A stretch of 64,000 nt of DNA from Patiria pectinifera (GCA_029964075.1 CM057134.1:18516905-18580904); one strand, 5' to 3'. Shown: positions 10,250 to 21,634, numbered from the stretch's first letter. Numbers and translations: made by a program. The notes: generated from the sequence alone by a model not told the origin.

Positions 10250-11064
10250 ATGAACTTCATCCTGACATACGCTCTGATGAATTACAGGGGAATCTTCTAG
10301 AAGTCTGTCTATAAGGTCAGCAAAGTCTGTTTGGTCAGATGAATGACTTTCACAAAGATCTATTGCACTTGCACTACCCCATCCTTTTCTTCAAATTCTG
10401 CGACCTCCTTTTAAAGTTTTTGGTGACTCATCTACACAAAATGCCTAATCAATAAAAAGTGTGAAGGTCAATTGGTCATCCCATAGACAAACACCCACAG
10501 GATTCTACGACAGCCATTTGTCCTCCATTCACATAGCCAAAACCATTCACGTTGCCAAAACCATTCATTCTAGTATTTGGAATTAGGACAGAGGTCCACA
10601 TTTTTGGAACACCGATCGTAGACGTCATCTACTCCCCAACAATCAGTCAGTAACTTCTCCTTGACTGAACCCGAAAGGCTGAAATGCTCTGTAATGCTCT
10701 TACTCTAAACTCGAGCCACATGTTGATGAGTAATCAATTAGGAATGAATCTACTGGGGGTCTGGATCTTATTAAAGGCGTCCGATTTCTTTAAAAATTAG
10801 GATACATATTTTGAAGGATAAGTTATATTCAGAGTACTTGACACGACGAGCAGGTGAACTTCTGCGAAAACATCTTCATCAGTCCCTCAGCTCAAACCAA
10901 TAACAGTCTCAGCAAAATATGGAACAGGGACTTAAAACCAGGTTCACATAGTAAATGGTTTAAAGATTTATTGGACAAAGGTATAGACATCAGACTTGAA
11001 TTCAGACATGTACGTGTCCAAGCATGTACATGAGCACAGAAAACAGTCTGGAATTTGCATGAGG
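10250..11064. other. Intronic DNA, nothing recognised
   Basis: AT-rich, apparently single-copy sequence. The phrases AGCCAAAACCATTCACGTTG and CCAAAACCATTCA near 10538-10568 form a short direct repeat. There is no supported gene. Confidence 0.4.
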
Positions 11065-11340
11065 AGAGTCAGGTTGGTGTAGCGGTACTTTCCTCGCCTT
11101 CCACCGCTGTGACCCGGGTTCGAATCCCGCCTGGGCCAATATGTGGGTTTCAGTCCCTGCCTGATTCCGTGGGTTTTCCCCAGAATGTTCTTCTGGGGTT
11201 TTCCTCCCGCCTCTAAAACTGTAACTTCTTCTCACTGTCTTCTATCCACAGGTTTCTTCAGGCTTGCGAGCTACAGTGCCCAGGGTGCTTTTGAGGAATC
11301 CTTGGTTTCATTACCAGAAATGATTAATGGAATTAATAGA
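11065..11340 (+). mobile_element. tRNA-derived SINE, SINE-A copy 1
   Basis: The head GTTGGTGTAGCGGTACTTTC is tRNA-like, with an exact B box GGTTCGAATCC at 11117-11127. The body has CTGATTCCGTGGGTTTTCCC and CTAAAACTGTAACTTCTTCT, and the 3' end is TTTGAGGAATCCTTGGTTTC followed by an AT-rich tail. All four copies in the window (this one, 28820, 41700, 56740) lie on the plus strand. Confidence 0.88.
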
Positions 11341-11754
11341 GTTGAAGTGTGAACCGGCCTTTATGCTTTGAAAAAAGTTATAAGGCATCAATGATTCTGC
11401 ATACCTTCCCTGTGGCCTGTTGTCTGATTGACCATTTTTTTTCAAACAAAGCAGCTAGCAGAACAAAGGTTCTATTTGTGCTTGGTGTGTCAAGAAGGAA
11501 AAAGAATATCAAAAAACGTACGTCAACTGTAAAGCCAAAATCACTTGCTTAATGATTCTCACTACAAAGAAACTTCCCCAATTTGTAGCCAATTTGGGAT
11601 GTTAACAATTGAAAGCCTACCTCTAGCATTGATGGCCTAGGTTTCAAAAACAGATTTAAAATTGTTACAAAAGTAGAAATTTGTACATGCAGGCTACAGC
11701 CTGATTCATTAGTGGCTGTTTATCAACAGAGAGTTATAGAAGTAAGGAAAAGAA

Positions 11755-12190
11755 GCCCGGCCAATTTCGTGAAGCTGCTTCTAAAAACTACAAAATCAGT
11801 GTAGCACAGAAAATACCTATTCGGCAAAAACAGGTTAACAAACGTAACACGATGCACATTGCTTATGAATATTCTCAGCTGAATTTTTTACTTAGGCCCA
11901 GGCCTGGGCAAGTAGTTGACTGTTGAAGTCGAGTACTCCCAGAAAAATTACTCGTGAGTAGTTGAGTACTCATGAGTACTTAACTGAATTCCTACAAAAG
12001 CAGAAAATGCCATTTACACTTTATTATGATGTGAATTCTTCCAAAGTAACAACAAGCAAATTGCATGAAAAATCACGAGTACATTGAGTAGCATAAAATA
12101 CTCACAAGTACCCGAGGTACTCGCCCAGCACTACTTAGCCCCTACGTATATATACTGAGCAATTTTGCTGCTACCTAGCCCTAAATTGGC
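11755..12190. mobile_element. Diverged family F foldback MITE split by a nested hAT-like MITE
   Basis: The left part, GCCCGGCCAATTTCGTGAAG to TTTTTTACTTAG, and the right part, ending CTAAATTGGCACAAGAACTG, match the outer parts of family F (compare 943-1186). The join falls where intact copies read TTTGCTTAGCATG. A separate element (11899-12133) is inserted there. This copy is the most diverged of the three. Confidence 0.6.
11899..12133. mobile_element. hAT-like MITE nested inside family F
   Basis: The ends are CAGGCCTGGGCAAGTAG and, read from the right, TAGTGCTGGGCGAGTAC. They are flanked by 8-bp direct repeats CTTAGGCC (11891-11898) and CTTAGCCC (12134-12141), which differ at one position. 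The arms are rich in GAGTACTC-type sequence. The 8-bp duplication and CAGnG ends fit hAT elements; it has no coding capacity. Confidence 0.75.
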
Positions 12191-13217
12191 ACAAGAACTG
12201 TTATTAGAAGTACACCGTTCCTGTTGAAATCCCAAAATTTCTGTTTGGAGCATAAACAGAAACCCCTGCTTTCTATTAAGAAGTCCTGTCAACAGAAACG
12301 AATCACGCCCGGCAGCGCTGACAGAGAATGCCCCCTACAAAACCCGACCAAGAAATGTTGATAATGGTCCAAGGAACACACAAGCCAGGCCTAGGGGTCT
12401 AGAGGGGTAGCAAAAGGTGCCACCCCCTCCCCCATCTACTCTGCTGAACACCGCGCTGGCACCATCACAATATGGGACGCTGGCAGGATAATGCTTACAG
12501 GTCAGGGGGTTAACCTAGTGGTGCCAGGCGGAGAACTCAACGGCCCGCCAAATTACAAGAAAATCGATGCGGGTGAAGCCCTGTTCAAACATTCCGGGAC
12601 CTTATTCCATTTAAAAGGGAAAATGTCAGATTGAATTGAACTTGTAATTGTACCAAACTTCTTTCTCTGAAAAAAGGACGAAGTAAGGCTATGACTTTCA
12701 ACTGTTGAAAAGTTTGAACTGCTTTGACAAAACTTTGACCACAAAAGCAAGGATTCAGTAATATTCTAAGAATTCAAACAGTCAAAGTCTTTTCTGCTTT
12801 GCGGAAATAACAACTTGAGTAATCTCAGCACAAAGGGATCTTTTCAAATTCGATATCAAGGTTTTGTTATTTCCGCAAACTTAGTCACAGCATTACCATA
12901 GAGTAATTACTCAGGGAAAGTACATTTCATATTTTTGTTTTCACTGGACAATTGAAGCAAACAGTTGATGGGGGATCTGTTAAGTTCAAGCACTTTTTTT
13001 TTTCCATTTTTCATTTTCCATTTTTGAATTGATCTCATCGGCTCCATGCATTGTTGATTCATTTAGGGTTACTGGAATTTTGGTTCAAATGTGAATTTGG
13101 TTAAAATGTGATCAGGTAATGTGAAATATGCATACAAATGAACTTGATAATCCTTTTGATGTCTGTAGCTCACACAAAATGAATCAGGTACAAAATTTCA
13201 CTTGGCAATCTTGTAAA
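12191..13217. other. Intronic DNA with one short inverted repeat
   Basis: TTTGCGGAAATAACAA near 12798 and its exact complement TTGTTATTTCCGCAAA near 12865 form a 16-bp inverted repeat about 80 bp across, perhaps a tiny MITE. Otherwise nothing is recognised. Confidence 0.4.
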
Positions 13218-13597
13218 CAACCACACGGGCACCCGGGTACCCGTTAAAAAACCCAACCCCAAAATTCAAATCTCGAAAGTTGCTGTTCAGATTGTTCACA
13301 AAGGTCTGCACAACAATGCTACATCGGTGCGTAAATACAGCAAGATATAAGGGTGTACAGTGAGCATGGCTTTACGGTGTAAACCGCAACTTTCGCGAGC
13401 ATCGTAAACGTGAAATGTTTTGTTTTCCCATGTAGCCTGGTTTTCATTTTGAAAATTCCTCACAAATGACATTCAAAACCTTTCCTATTCATTGTCTGAG
13501 AAGTAAATACGTAATTTGTCAAGATGGTTACGGGAACCCGTCGGTTCCTGACATCAATGGTCGGGTACTTGGGTACCTGGTTCTGATGCACAGCCCT
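13218..13597. mobile_element. Probable hAT-like remnant rich in GGGTACCCG
   Basis: The left side has CGGGCACCCGGGTACCCGTT, and the right side has GGGTACTTGGGTACCTGGTT followed by CTGATGCACAGCCCTA. Opposed GGTACC-rich ends with a CAGGGCTGTGCAT-like terminus (read from the right) are common in degenerate hAT MITEs. The ends are not cleanly paired and no duplication is visible, so this is tentative. Confidence 0.35.
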
Positions 13598-13712
13598 AAA
13601 ACTGTGAGACTCGAGTGTAAACCAAATGTCTGGCAAAGATCAAGACTTTGGAAACGGAAGGTAAAAAAGTTATGAACGCAACCATAACTAGAGGTAATGC
13701 TCAGTCCAAATT

Positions 13713-14076
13713 AATTCGGGCGATTCACAATGCAGTGCGCCACCAAGAGTTTGGCATGGAGAGTTGATTTTTCCCATTGCATTGTGGGAGATGGCCGACA
13801 AATTGGCAGCGCGGGACATTTGAAATTGTTGGTTTTCCGGTCAGTAGTTTCGTAAGTGTATGATTCGAGTATGTGTTTGCCCTTTTCTTTTTCGTTTCAT
13901 CACTATGGTGTTTATTGTAAGGCGGCAGAATGCTATGTCACAGTCCATAACAAATTTGCTCAAGTTGTCTGCTGACACTCATTCAAACTGGCCATGTTTT
14001 GTCGACCGTAAACTTGAAAACTGGACTCTCCATGGCAAACTCTTGGTGGCGCACTGCACTGTGAATCACCCGAATT
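13713..14076. mobile_element. Palindromic-ended MITE, family E copy 1
   Basis: The inverted ends are AATTCGGGCGATTCACAATG and its complement CATTGTGAATCACCCGAATT-like form, continuing through GCGCCACCAAGAGTTTG. The interior includes TTGCCCTTTTCTTTTTCG and GTAAGGCGGCAGAATGCTAT, read in reverse in the copies at 48722 and 54896. It is followed at once by a different foldback element at 14079. Confidence 0.85.
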
Positions 14077-14078
14077 GG

Positions 14079-14388
14079 ACCAAGTTCGGGCAAGGACCAT
14101 TAGTCGACTAGTGGTTGATTTGTGACGTACCTTACGCCTGCGCACTGATAGCAACGTGCGAACGTCTCTATTCAAACGCTGGTCAAAATGTCATCGCAAA
14201 ACTTCTGGATCCTGGCTCTCTGCTAGCGTTATGAATGCGCACGGCTATTGGTTACCAGCGAAGCAACCAACCTCAGTAGGCTGGTTCCAAATAGTCGACT
14301 AGCGTAGTCAACCATCGTCGACTAGACAGAGTTCGGGCAAACGTTAGTTAACCATTGGTCAACTATAGTCCTTGCGCGAACTTGGCCT
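14079..14388. mobile_element. Foldback MITE with repeated TAGTCGACTAG motifs
   Basis: The ends are ACCAAGTTCGGGCAAGGACC and, read from the right, GCCAAGTTCGCGCAAGGACT. Inside are several ATTAGTCGACTAG, TAGTCAACC and CATCGTCGACTAG phrases, so the arms themselves are made of short palindromes. It starts two bases after family E copy 1 ends. It has no coding capacity. Confidence 0.7.
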
Positions 14389-14892
14389 TGGCTGTGGCTT
14401 GAAGTTAAGAAGTTGCAGCCACTTCCATAGACCCTGTGTTATTTCAAGCCGTTAGCCAAATAAATCGCACACAGCCTATCCTTTGCCACAGAGGTTTGTC
14501 TTTTCGTCCTTGACAGACTGGGACAAATCTACTTGAACCCTGTCGATCTTTTGTCACATTAATGAGTGGCAGCTATTAGTGGGATGAGGTCTGTTTATGG
14601 TTCGTCCTTGGTGGCCAACCAAGGCATTTGAACTCTAGAAAGCAATCAAACTAAGACAAATCACATTTCGCCGTTCCCTTCGGCCTTGCCTAGAAAATGG
14701 GCAAATAATCTCGGGTGTCTGCAGCATGCCTCCTAGGGTTTGAACTTTTGCATGATCGGTATTCAGCGGGGACGAGTAGGGTGGTTTGACAAACTGGTTT
14801 GACAATAGTTAAAGTCAGGCTGTCCTGATTTTCGCTTTGTTTTTTTTTGCACAAACAGTGCATCGCCAGCTTTTCCATGCATACAAATACAG
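14389..14892. other. Intronic DNA, nothing recognised
   Basis: No repeat family or splice-bounded coding pattern is visible. The overlapping minus-strand frames at 14690-14975 run into the MITE that follows and are not gene-like. Confidence 0.4.
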
Positions 14893-15212
14893 TAGCCCCA
14901 CTTGTGTGGCCTTTGTATTGCTGCACTCGTCTGGTTTCCCAACCTACTGAGGAGTTTAGTCCGAAACTTGCACATATGGACTCCAGAAAGATATCTAAAT
15001 TTCTCTAAAAATTTGAAGAAAGATTACCTAATCTACCCGGAGGGCAAAAGATGAGACATCATAGAATACAACTGTATGCAGTGATAAGTAAAAAAAAAAT
15101 GCCAAAAAAATATGCGCCAGTGTTTGGACTAAACTCCTCAGTAGGTTGGAAAAACAGACGTGTGGCCGATTGTACAGCGCAGCAATACCGAGGCCACACA
15201 AGTGGGGCTAAC
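14893..15212. mobile_element. MITE with TAGCCCCACTTGTGTGGCC ends
   Basis: The left end is TAGCCCCACTTGTGTGGCCT and the right end is the complement GGCCACACAAGTGGGGCTA. Both arms continue into CCAACCTACTGAGGAGTTTA and its complement, giving arms of roughly 70-100 bp around a loop of about 140 bp. The superfamily is not determined. Confidence 0.8.
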
Positions 15213-16704
15213 AAAACAGCAGACACAGTGTACTTGGCATTGGTCAATTCCATGTATGGTGCAAAGAGAAAATGGTGTGAATGTGCTACAAAGTTTTGTT
15301 TTCACAATTTTGCCTTCTAACGGCCACAATACGCCATAGAATTAAGTGTGGGGTCATCTCCAACAGTGTTGTGACCAAACAATGTCTCGTCCACCAATTT
15401 TACCATAGTATTTGCAAGGGCGATTTAGACAAAGAATTGCTCAAACATTGAGAATAAATAAGGCTGGGAAATGGGCAGTGCTTTGTAGCTCTCTGTACTC
15501 ATCACTCAGAATGAACGGTGCCCACTTTTCATCACTGCAAAAGAAAATAACGACATCCATCACGTTCGGAATCAAAGCAAATTCGGGGATGTTCAAGTTG
15601 TTTTCTCTAGCTTACATGTGCCTCACAAAAAAAGGAAGGTTTAACTTTTCTTAAGGTTGGTTTCGAATATCCGATTCCCAAACTCTAAACAGAAAAGGGG
15701 ATTCAAACCAAATTTTCAAAAAAATAGGATATAAATCCTACCACAAATTCATTTACAACACACGGTTACAATTTCTAGGAAGTTTGAGGTCGCAAACCGC
15801 AATTTCTTCAAATAAACAATCACATCATGTAAACAAACCAATTAATGTTATTACTCTGAGTATGGCCCATCAATCTTCCTGTGGTTTTAAAAGAATAAAA
15901 GCTTTGCAAAATGCCGGAAATGGACCAAAACGGAGCTATGGATTTCAACCCTGGCCCACAACCTGAATAAATAAACACCATTTCAAATGGTAAAACCTGC
16001 TTTCATCATGACCACTGACAAAAAGTCAGGAGTGTTCAAATGACATGTTCCCAACTGCATTTTTTCTTTTCTTGGTAGAGTAGCGTACCAAACATAATAT
16101 ACTTTGCGGTAGCCACGAGCGTGTTGTATTTTTTTTAACAACTTGTGCCAGAAAACATGTTTGTTGATTTTATCAGAGTCTACGGTATGTCGTTTCTCCA
16201 ATTTGTACCAGTTCTGATGCGTGCTTGCGTGCATTGTTAACCGCACACACCCCAAACTCCAAAACAATATTTATTTTTCAATAATGAGTGTTTTCTTTTC
16301 CTGGGCGGTACTTAAACAGCAGATCAACACAAAATACTAACACTTGAACCAGACACTGAAACCTTTCCTCCAAATGAGGCAATTTAGTTCAAAATTGACT
16401 GACATTTGCCTTCTTAAAAATCAAGGAGATTCGCAAAAATGGAAAAGAATGTTGCAACCTGATGCTACTTCAGTGGTTCTGTACAAAGTCTATGGAGAGT
16501 CAAGAAAAATTTCTGGGTATTTCCTAACAAAATTGGAAATGTTTCTCAGTCCCAGATTCATGTCTCATTATCATTTTGCATTGATGGACCTTCATTGAGA
16601 TGATATATGAAGAAAAAAGCAGTGTCTGGTTGTAACATTCTTTCCACAAAAATCTCAAATCCCATGTGTTTTTGATAATGACGACATCAATTTAGAACCT
16701 TCTC
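15213..16704. other. Intronic DNA, nothing recognised
   Basis: AT-rich sequence with several short open frames on both strands, none with recognisable family features. I see no repeat shared with the rest of the window. Confidence 0.4.
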
Positions 16705-16975
16705 TTGTGTCAAAAATGAAAAACAGATAATTGGAGATGGACAGGACACCTTGCGAGAAAAGAGAAAGAAGATGGAGCTGACTTAGAACAGAATGGCAAC
16801 CACAATATGGCAAAAGGAAAAGTGGGAGACCTTGATCTAAAATGGAGAGCTGAGTGGAAACAGGAAAAAAGCCTGGAAAAGACACACCAAGGGCAGAGAG
16901 CAATGACATGCTATTGGAGAGGCCTTTGCCCAGCAGTGCGACGATACAGGCCAATGATGAGGATGTTGATAATTG
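16705..16975 (+). mobile_element. LINE fragment, reverse transcriptase C-terminal end
   Basis: Conceptual translation across frames gives NWRWTGHLARKEKED, then a GKRKSGR-like basic stretch, and ends near RGLCPAVRR. These match the well-known C-terminal region of non-LTR reverse transcriptases (the W-x-W-x-GH-x-x-RK pattern, the GKRKRGRP stretch and a final LCP). Frames shift within the match and no RT catalytic domain is present, so it is a dead, 5'-truncated copy. The end ATGATGAGGATGTTGAT resembles a GAT-rich LINE tail. Confidence 0.6.
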
Positions 16976-17125
16976 TGTCACATATCGCCCCCCTCCCCGT
17001 CGCCCCCACTTAGATTTTGAGTTTCTAAAAAAAATTATCAATGATCTACGTGACGCCCCCATGAAATGTTCCAGCCCCCTAGCGCCTCCCCGCCCCCCAC
17101 TGAAAAAATTCCTGGCTACGCCTCT
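16976..17125. repeat. C-rich repeat remnant, possibly hAT-like
   Basis: Runs such as CGCCCCCCTCCCCGTCGCCC, and an end TGGCTACGCCTCTG that matches the TGGCGTAAC-type termini of hAT MITEs (compare 41128-41310), suggest one half of an old element inserted after the LINE tail. Confidence 0.35.
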
Positions 17126-19515
17126 GTATACATGTAATTGTTGTAAGTTCTATTCACGATACAAACAAAATAACCCTGGATGAATTTGTGTGTGCTTCGC
17201 AACGCTACCCAAACTAAACACTTCTCCGAAAACTTAATGCCTCACTGATCCATAAGAATCCTATGCTAGCGTGCGTGCGTGTCCAGTTTCGGTTCTGCAC
17301 GACGCACCTACAAAGCTTCAAAGCACAGTGTGACAAAATTCAATATTGATAGAGAAAATAAAGTGGGCGCAACCGTATATACCTCCAGGCTGTTGACACG
17401 GCTCGCAAATAATGAAATTTTTTTAAATAACAGGCAATCCGATTCCAAATTAACAGGGTATCGTAATGTACTTGCGATACTCCAAAAATGCAGTGCATAT
17501 CGGTTTTGGACACCACTGACAGATATTTTATGCCCTGAAGACACGACGTGTTTTCCTGCCGAGTTCAAACCCAGCAAGGCATATTTTGATCCCAAATTAG
17601 GCTCGGGTTAAACGCAGAAAAGAAAAAAAATGCAACATCCCCTGACTATTCTCCTATTAAGAGGTCGAGTTCTACCAAACAGATTGGTAGAGTAACAGAA
17701 AGGAACACTCGTTACCCCCAGGTTGTTTGTCACCACTATTTAACTGAGGAAAAAACTAAAATTATTGAATTTAGGAATGGCAGAACTAAAAGTAAACAAA
17801 CAAAACTACTGCGGATAAAGGGGCAATCGTGTAGTTTAGGACACCTCCCTTTTTTACTTGTTCAGTTGAAATATGACTTTTGCAAATGACTGTCAAATTT
17901 TCTAAAATGCCTTCTGCAGCCCAAGCAATTTTTTTTTATTTAGATGAATTCTAGGTTTTGGTAAAGTGGATTAGTAGGCCTACTTTTGAAGAAAATGCGA
18001 CATTCGTCATAGCAGTTCAGGTGCTGTCGCCATTTTAACCCAAGTTTCCTCATAAATAAAAACCCTGTCTTTCTACAAAATTTAGCTGGCTGATAGGTAT
18101 TTTAGCAAACTAAAAAATACAAAGCTACTTTTCCTATTTAGGTAAATCTCAAAACATACAAGTGTCTTTTCGTTCTCTTATATGGAACGGAGTCTTAAAC
18201 AACACCATAACCAATAAAAGGAGACTTTCGAGAGAAATCTTGACAGAGAATTTCCAAAGAAAGTGGAGCCTCCAAAGTTGCAACAGACTTTTAAAAATGT
18301 CAAGAGCTACACATGTACATGTACCTTGCAAACAGCGTTACTATGGAGAAATACCACAGCTATTGAGTACCGAATCGAATACATCACATGCACAAAATGT
18401 GTGTAAAAGACATTAGCGCGTGAGTCAGCCCGTGAACCAACACGCGCGCGTACTCCATTCGTTTGCACTACACTTTCTGGTTCTAAATGATGTCACACTT
18501 CGGTACTCTGAAGCAAAGTTCACGGGATTTGAATGTAAGTTGCAAGGGAAAAATCTTGTCCCCATTTTCATGACAATGGCCCAAGAACAAGCCTAAAATA
18601 GAACAGAAAGTTATTCAGTGTTCTTCAAGATGAAAGTGCTTGTAACACAAGACCTAAATTTGACCTTTAAGATACGAATTCCTTTCAAGAGTTGGGGGAG
18701 GAATTTGAAATGTTATCCTCCCGTCCCCAAGATGTTAATCTCATCACTGGCTCCCAATTTCCTTCCAATTTTTGTCGTTAAGATTCTTAAAAGAGACAGG
18801 CCGACCTTAGAATTATGACACGAGGGAAGCTTTTTTCTTTTTTTGGCCGGAGGTGATGACTTATCCAATATTTCCTTGATTTTGATCTGGCAGGTTTGTA
18901 CTAGGATCAGGGTCTGGGTTAAGGTAGTCTTCCCAGCCCTGAGGAGTGATGTTAATTTCCTCCAGGACCGAGGACTAACCACCCATCTTCCTCCCGAGAC
19001 CCGCCGACTCTACCTTCCCCCTTTGGCCACCCCCTTGGAGACTCGGACTTTCCGTGAGCGATTGCCACCTGCCTAATCCGACCCTCTTGAACGGCCGACA
19101 GGACGTGTCAACCTCCATTTCTTCTCCTTTTATTTGTTCAACTCAATAAGACACTAACAGCCATTCCATGTAAGGGTCATCACCAAACTCAAAAATTGAA
19201 GTGAAAGGAATAAATGTTTGTCAGTTATATTTGATAAGAGGAATATTGAAACCATCTAAATCTCAAAAGATTTTTAAAAATAAATCATTTGATTTAAAGT
19301 TTCAGCCTCCTGAACATGGATGAATTTTGTGGGCAAAACGGAGGGTCAGGGGTATAAATCACAAACTGAGGAAGTAATTGAAGCTCATTCATAAGATTGT
19401 GCTTTATCTGCATACATTTGGTAGCTATTGCAGTCTGTTTGATAAAACATTAAAATTTTTCCAAATGTCTTCAGTATTTTCCCACTATTTCATCGTGAAA
19501 ACACCCTCAAAAATA
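17126..19515. other. Intronic DNA, nothing recognised
   Basis: There is a CpG-rich patch with GCGTGAGTCAGCCCGTGAAC near 18418-18437 and a GC-rich segment at about 18950-19100. No splice-bounded exon or shared repeat could be supported. Open frames on opposite strands at 17279-17611 overlap each other and look like chance. Confidence 0.4.
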
Positions 19516-19720
19516 TGTCACGCGAGTCACAAAATAGGGCTTTTTTTCAGATTACTTAATAACTAGAGAGGGATTCAGCTAGTGTTTGATATTTGTAAAT
19601 GAATTAGTGGTGGTCTATCAATAAAAGTATGAATATTCTTATTTGCTCTACATTCCTTGTAGAAAAAACTATCTCAAGAATGTCACGCGAGTCACACAAG
19701 ATGTATGTCACGCGAGTCAC

Positions 19721-20068
19721 CAGGGGCGGATCCAGGAATTTTTGCAGGGGGGGGGGTTTCATAAGCCAAAAAATCTGAAAATGTACACACGTTTTTTTCT
19801 CCAGACACTTGGCCTCCATAAAATCAAAAACTGGAGGGGGCTGGTACCAATTTCAAACAGGGGGGGTTTTCAAATTCGACGATTTTCAACACATTACAGA
19901 ATGGTGTACCGTATTTTGAACAGGCGGACATTAGACCAGTATAATTTTTTGGGGTGTCACAGCAGGGGTTCAACTAATTTTTAGGAATTTGTATGAGAAT
20001 TTTTTTTTTTTCAGATCTGGGTGGGTGTGGGTTTGACCCCTAAAATCCCCCCTCAGGATCCGTGCTTG
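19721..20068. mobile_element. MITE with CAGGGGCGGATCC ends and 5-bp duplication
   Basis: The left end is CAGGGGCGGATCCAGGAATT and, read from the right, the other end is CAAGCACGGATCCTGAGG. It is flanked by GTCAC on both sides (19716-19720 and 20069-20073), and the left GTCAC is the last five bases of one of the repeated 15-mers. It has no coding capacity. A single end of the same type is seen near 36384. The superfamily is not certain; hAT-like is possible. Confidence 0.75.
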
Positions 20069-20214
20069 GTCACAAGCGAAGCCAGGAATGTTTCATTTTC
20101 ATGTAATACAAAGAAACAATGCCATATTAAATTATAGAATTGGAATTAAGTCTTTAATTTAAGCATTAGTTATGTAACAAGAAATTGAATCAGTTTTTTA
20201 CAAATGTATATATA

Positions 20215-20404
20215 CAGTCGAGTCTCGTTAATACAAACTCGTTTGGACCTAGCCAAATAGTTTGTTATATCAGAATTTTGTATAAAGAGGAACATCAGTC
20301 CCATTCATTGTGCACATAATTTAATGCACAGTCGGGACTAAGGCTTTATGTTTGTTATAACCAGAATTTTGTATTAACAGAGTTTGTACCAACGAGATTG
20401 ACTG
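20215..20404. mobile_element. Pogo/Tigger-like MITE, TA duplication
   Basis: The left end is CAGTCGAGTCTCGTTAATAC and the right end, read inward, is CAGTCAATCTCGTTGGTAC, with TA on both sides (20213-20214 and 20405-20406). The interior has two further AGAATTTTGTAT phrases. TIRs of CAGTnnAnnCTCGTTAAT type with a TA target are characteristic of pogo/Tigger elements. At 190 bp it is non-autonomous. Confidence 0.8.
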
Positions 20405-21147
20405 TACTGTATACATTCCTATACAACTGCATCATTAATTGCAGCTCTTACCTTTTAAGGAAACTGTGACTCTACATGACCAAGAAGTACAACTGTTTTC
20501 CTGAAATAATCACCCGTGGATTGATGACATCACAAATTCGAAACATTTTTTTGTCTCCATGTCATTGTTAAGGATGTTGTGTTTAAACCAGATTTCCACC
20601 CCAACATTTGCCAAAGTAAAGGGATAAATAGCAGTTTTCACACTCTTTCATAAGGTATTCACAGGTAAATCATTTTTATTAATATATTATGATTTGATTT
20701 GTTATACTAAAATTACAGTTATAATGTGAAAGTGAAAAGCTACTGTGTCACGCGAGTCACGCATTTGTGTCACGCGAGTCACATTTTCGTCAGGCTATTT
20801 CTTACAACAAGGGATATTTGGCACAATACAACTTATGCATGTATTGGGTGAGGGTATTAAGTTCTAAGTTCAGTAAGAATAATTTTTAGAACACTGGTAG
20901 ATCCATAGGAAAAGCTATTTGAATCAAGGGATGTAAAAAATCCCTTTTTGTATCCTGTCACGCGAGTCACGTCAAAGAAACTGTGATACATGAAAAAATA
21001 GCGATGTTAAAGTAATCATATAAAAACTAAACCATAGATTCACAATGCCCTGACTCAAATACATGCTAATTTGAGTTGAATAAATGCCAGGTTAACAACA
21101 GTAATGCATTAAAATTTTACATTTTGTTCAAATGTCACGCGAGTCAC

Positions 21148-21634
21148 CATGGAATGGCTGCTAAGAAGAAAAAAAAAGACACCCAACTTCAAACAGGACT
21201 TTCGTGATCTGTTTGCGCAAGGGTTTTTACGCTCAATTGGGAGGAGGTACATGTATTGTGTAGAATTTGAAGCAACGAAAATACAGGTGTATTTGAGTTG
21301 TTGGGCACTTACATGCCAAGTGTTTCTTGAGCTAAAGTCAAGAAGACAGCAAGCACAATGCATGCTCTGACACTCAACACTTTAAGATTTTCATGCTACC
21401 AAAAGGTGTTTTCCTCATTGTATGAAAATGTAGTTCCTTTTTCTTCACTAAAAAAACACCTGTGCATTATTTAAATGCAAGTCTAAGACGGAAAACAATG
21501 AAACTGTACAGTTTATGTTTGCTAACTGGCAAGTAAGTATATTTTCTGAGAACAGATGGAATAAAGGAATATCAAGGATATTTTCCCACAGAAAAACTAT
21601 TTCAATATGGGGCCATGTAAGTGAACGAAACAAG
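21148..21634. other. Unique DNA after the 15-mer cluster
   Basis: Directly after the last 15-mer an ATG in strong context (CACCATGG, 21149) opens a 73-codon basic frame ending at 21370. No family is recognised and no intron signals are evident. I do not call it a gene, but the position is noted in the findings. Confidence 0.3.

Larger units (their letters stand above)
19516..21147 (+). promoter_or_regulatory. Cluster of seven identical 15-mers, TGTCACGCGAGTCAC
   Basis: Exact copies lie at 19516-19530, 19681-19695, 19706-19720, 20746-20760, 20768-20782, 20956-20970 and 21133-21147, all in the same orientation. Two are close pairs, 25 and 22 bp apart; the others are about 165-190 bp apart. Flanking sequences show no similarity, so this is not a diverged satellite. 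The 15-mer does not occur elsewhere in the window. Removing two inserted MITEs reduces the long central gap to about 495 bp. The core TCACGC resembles a paired-domain half-site and GTGACTC resembles an AP-1-type half-site, but identity is unknown. A binding-site cluster is inferred. Confidence 0.5.
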
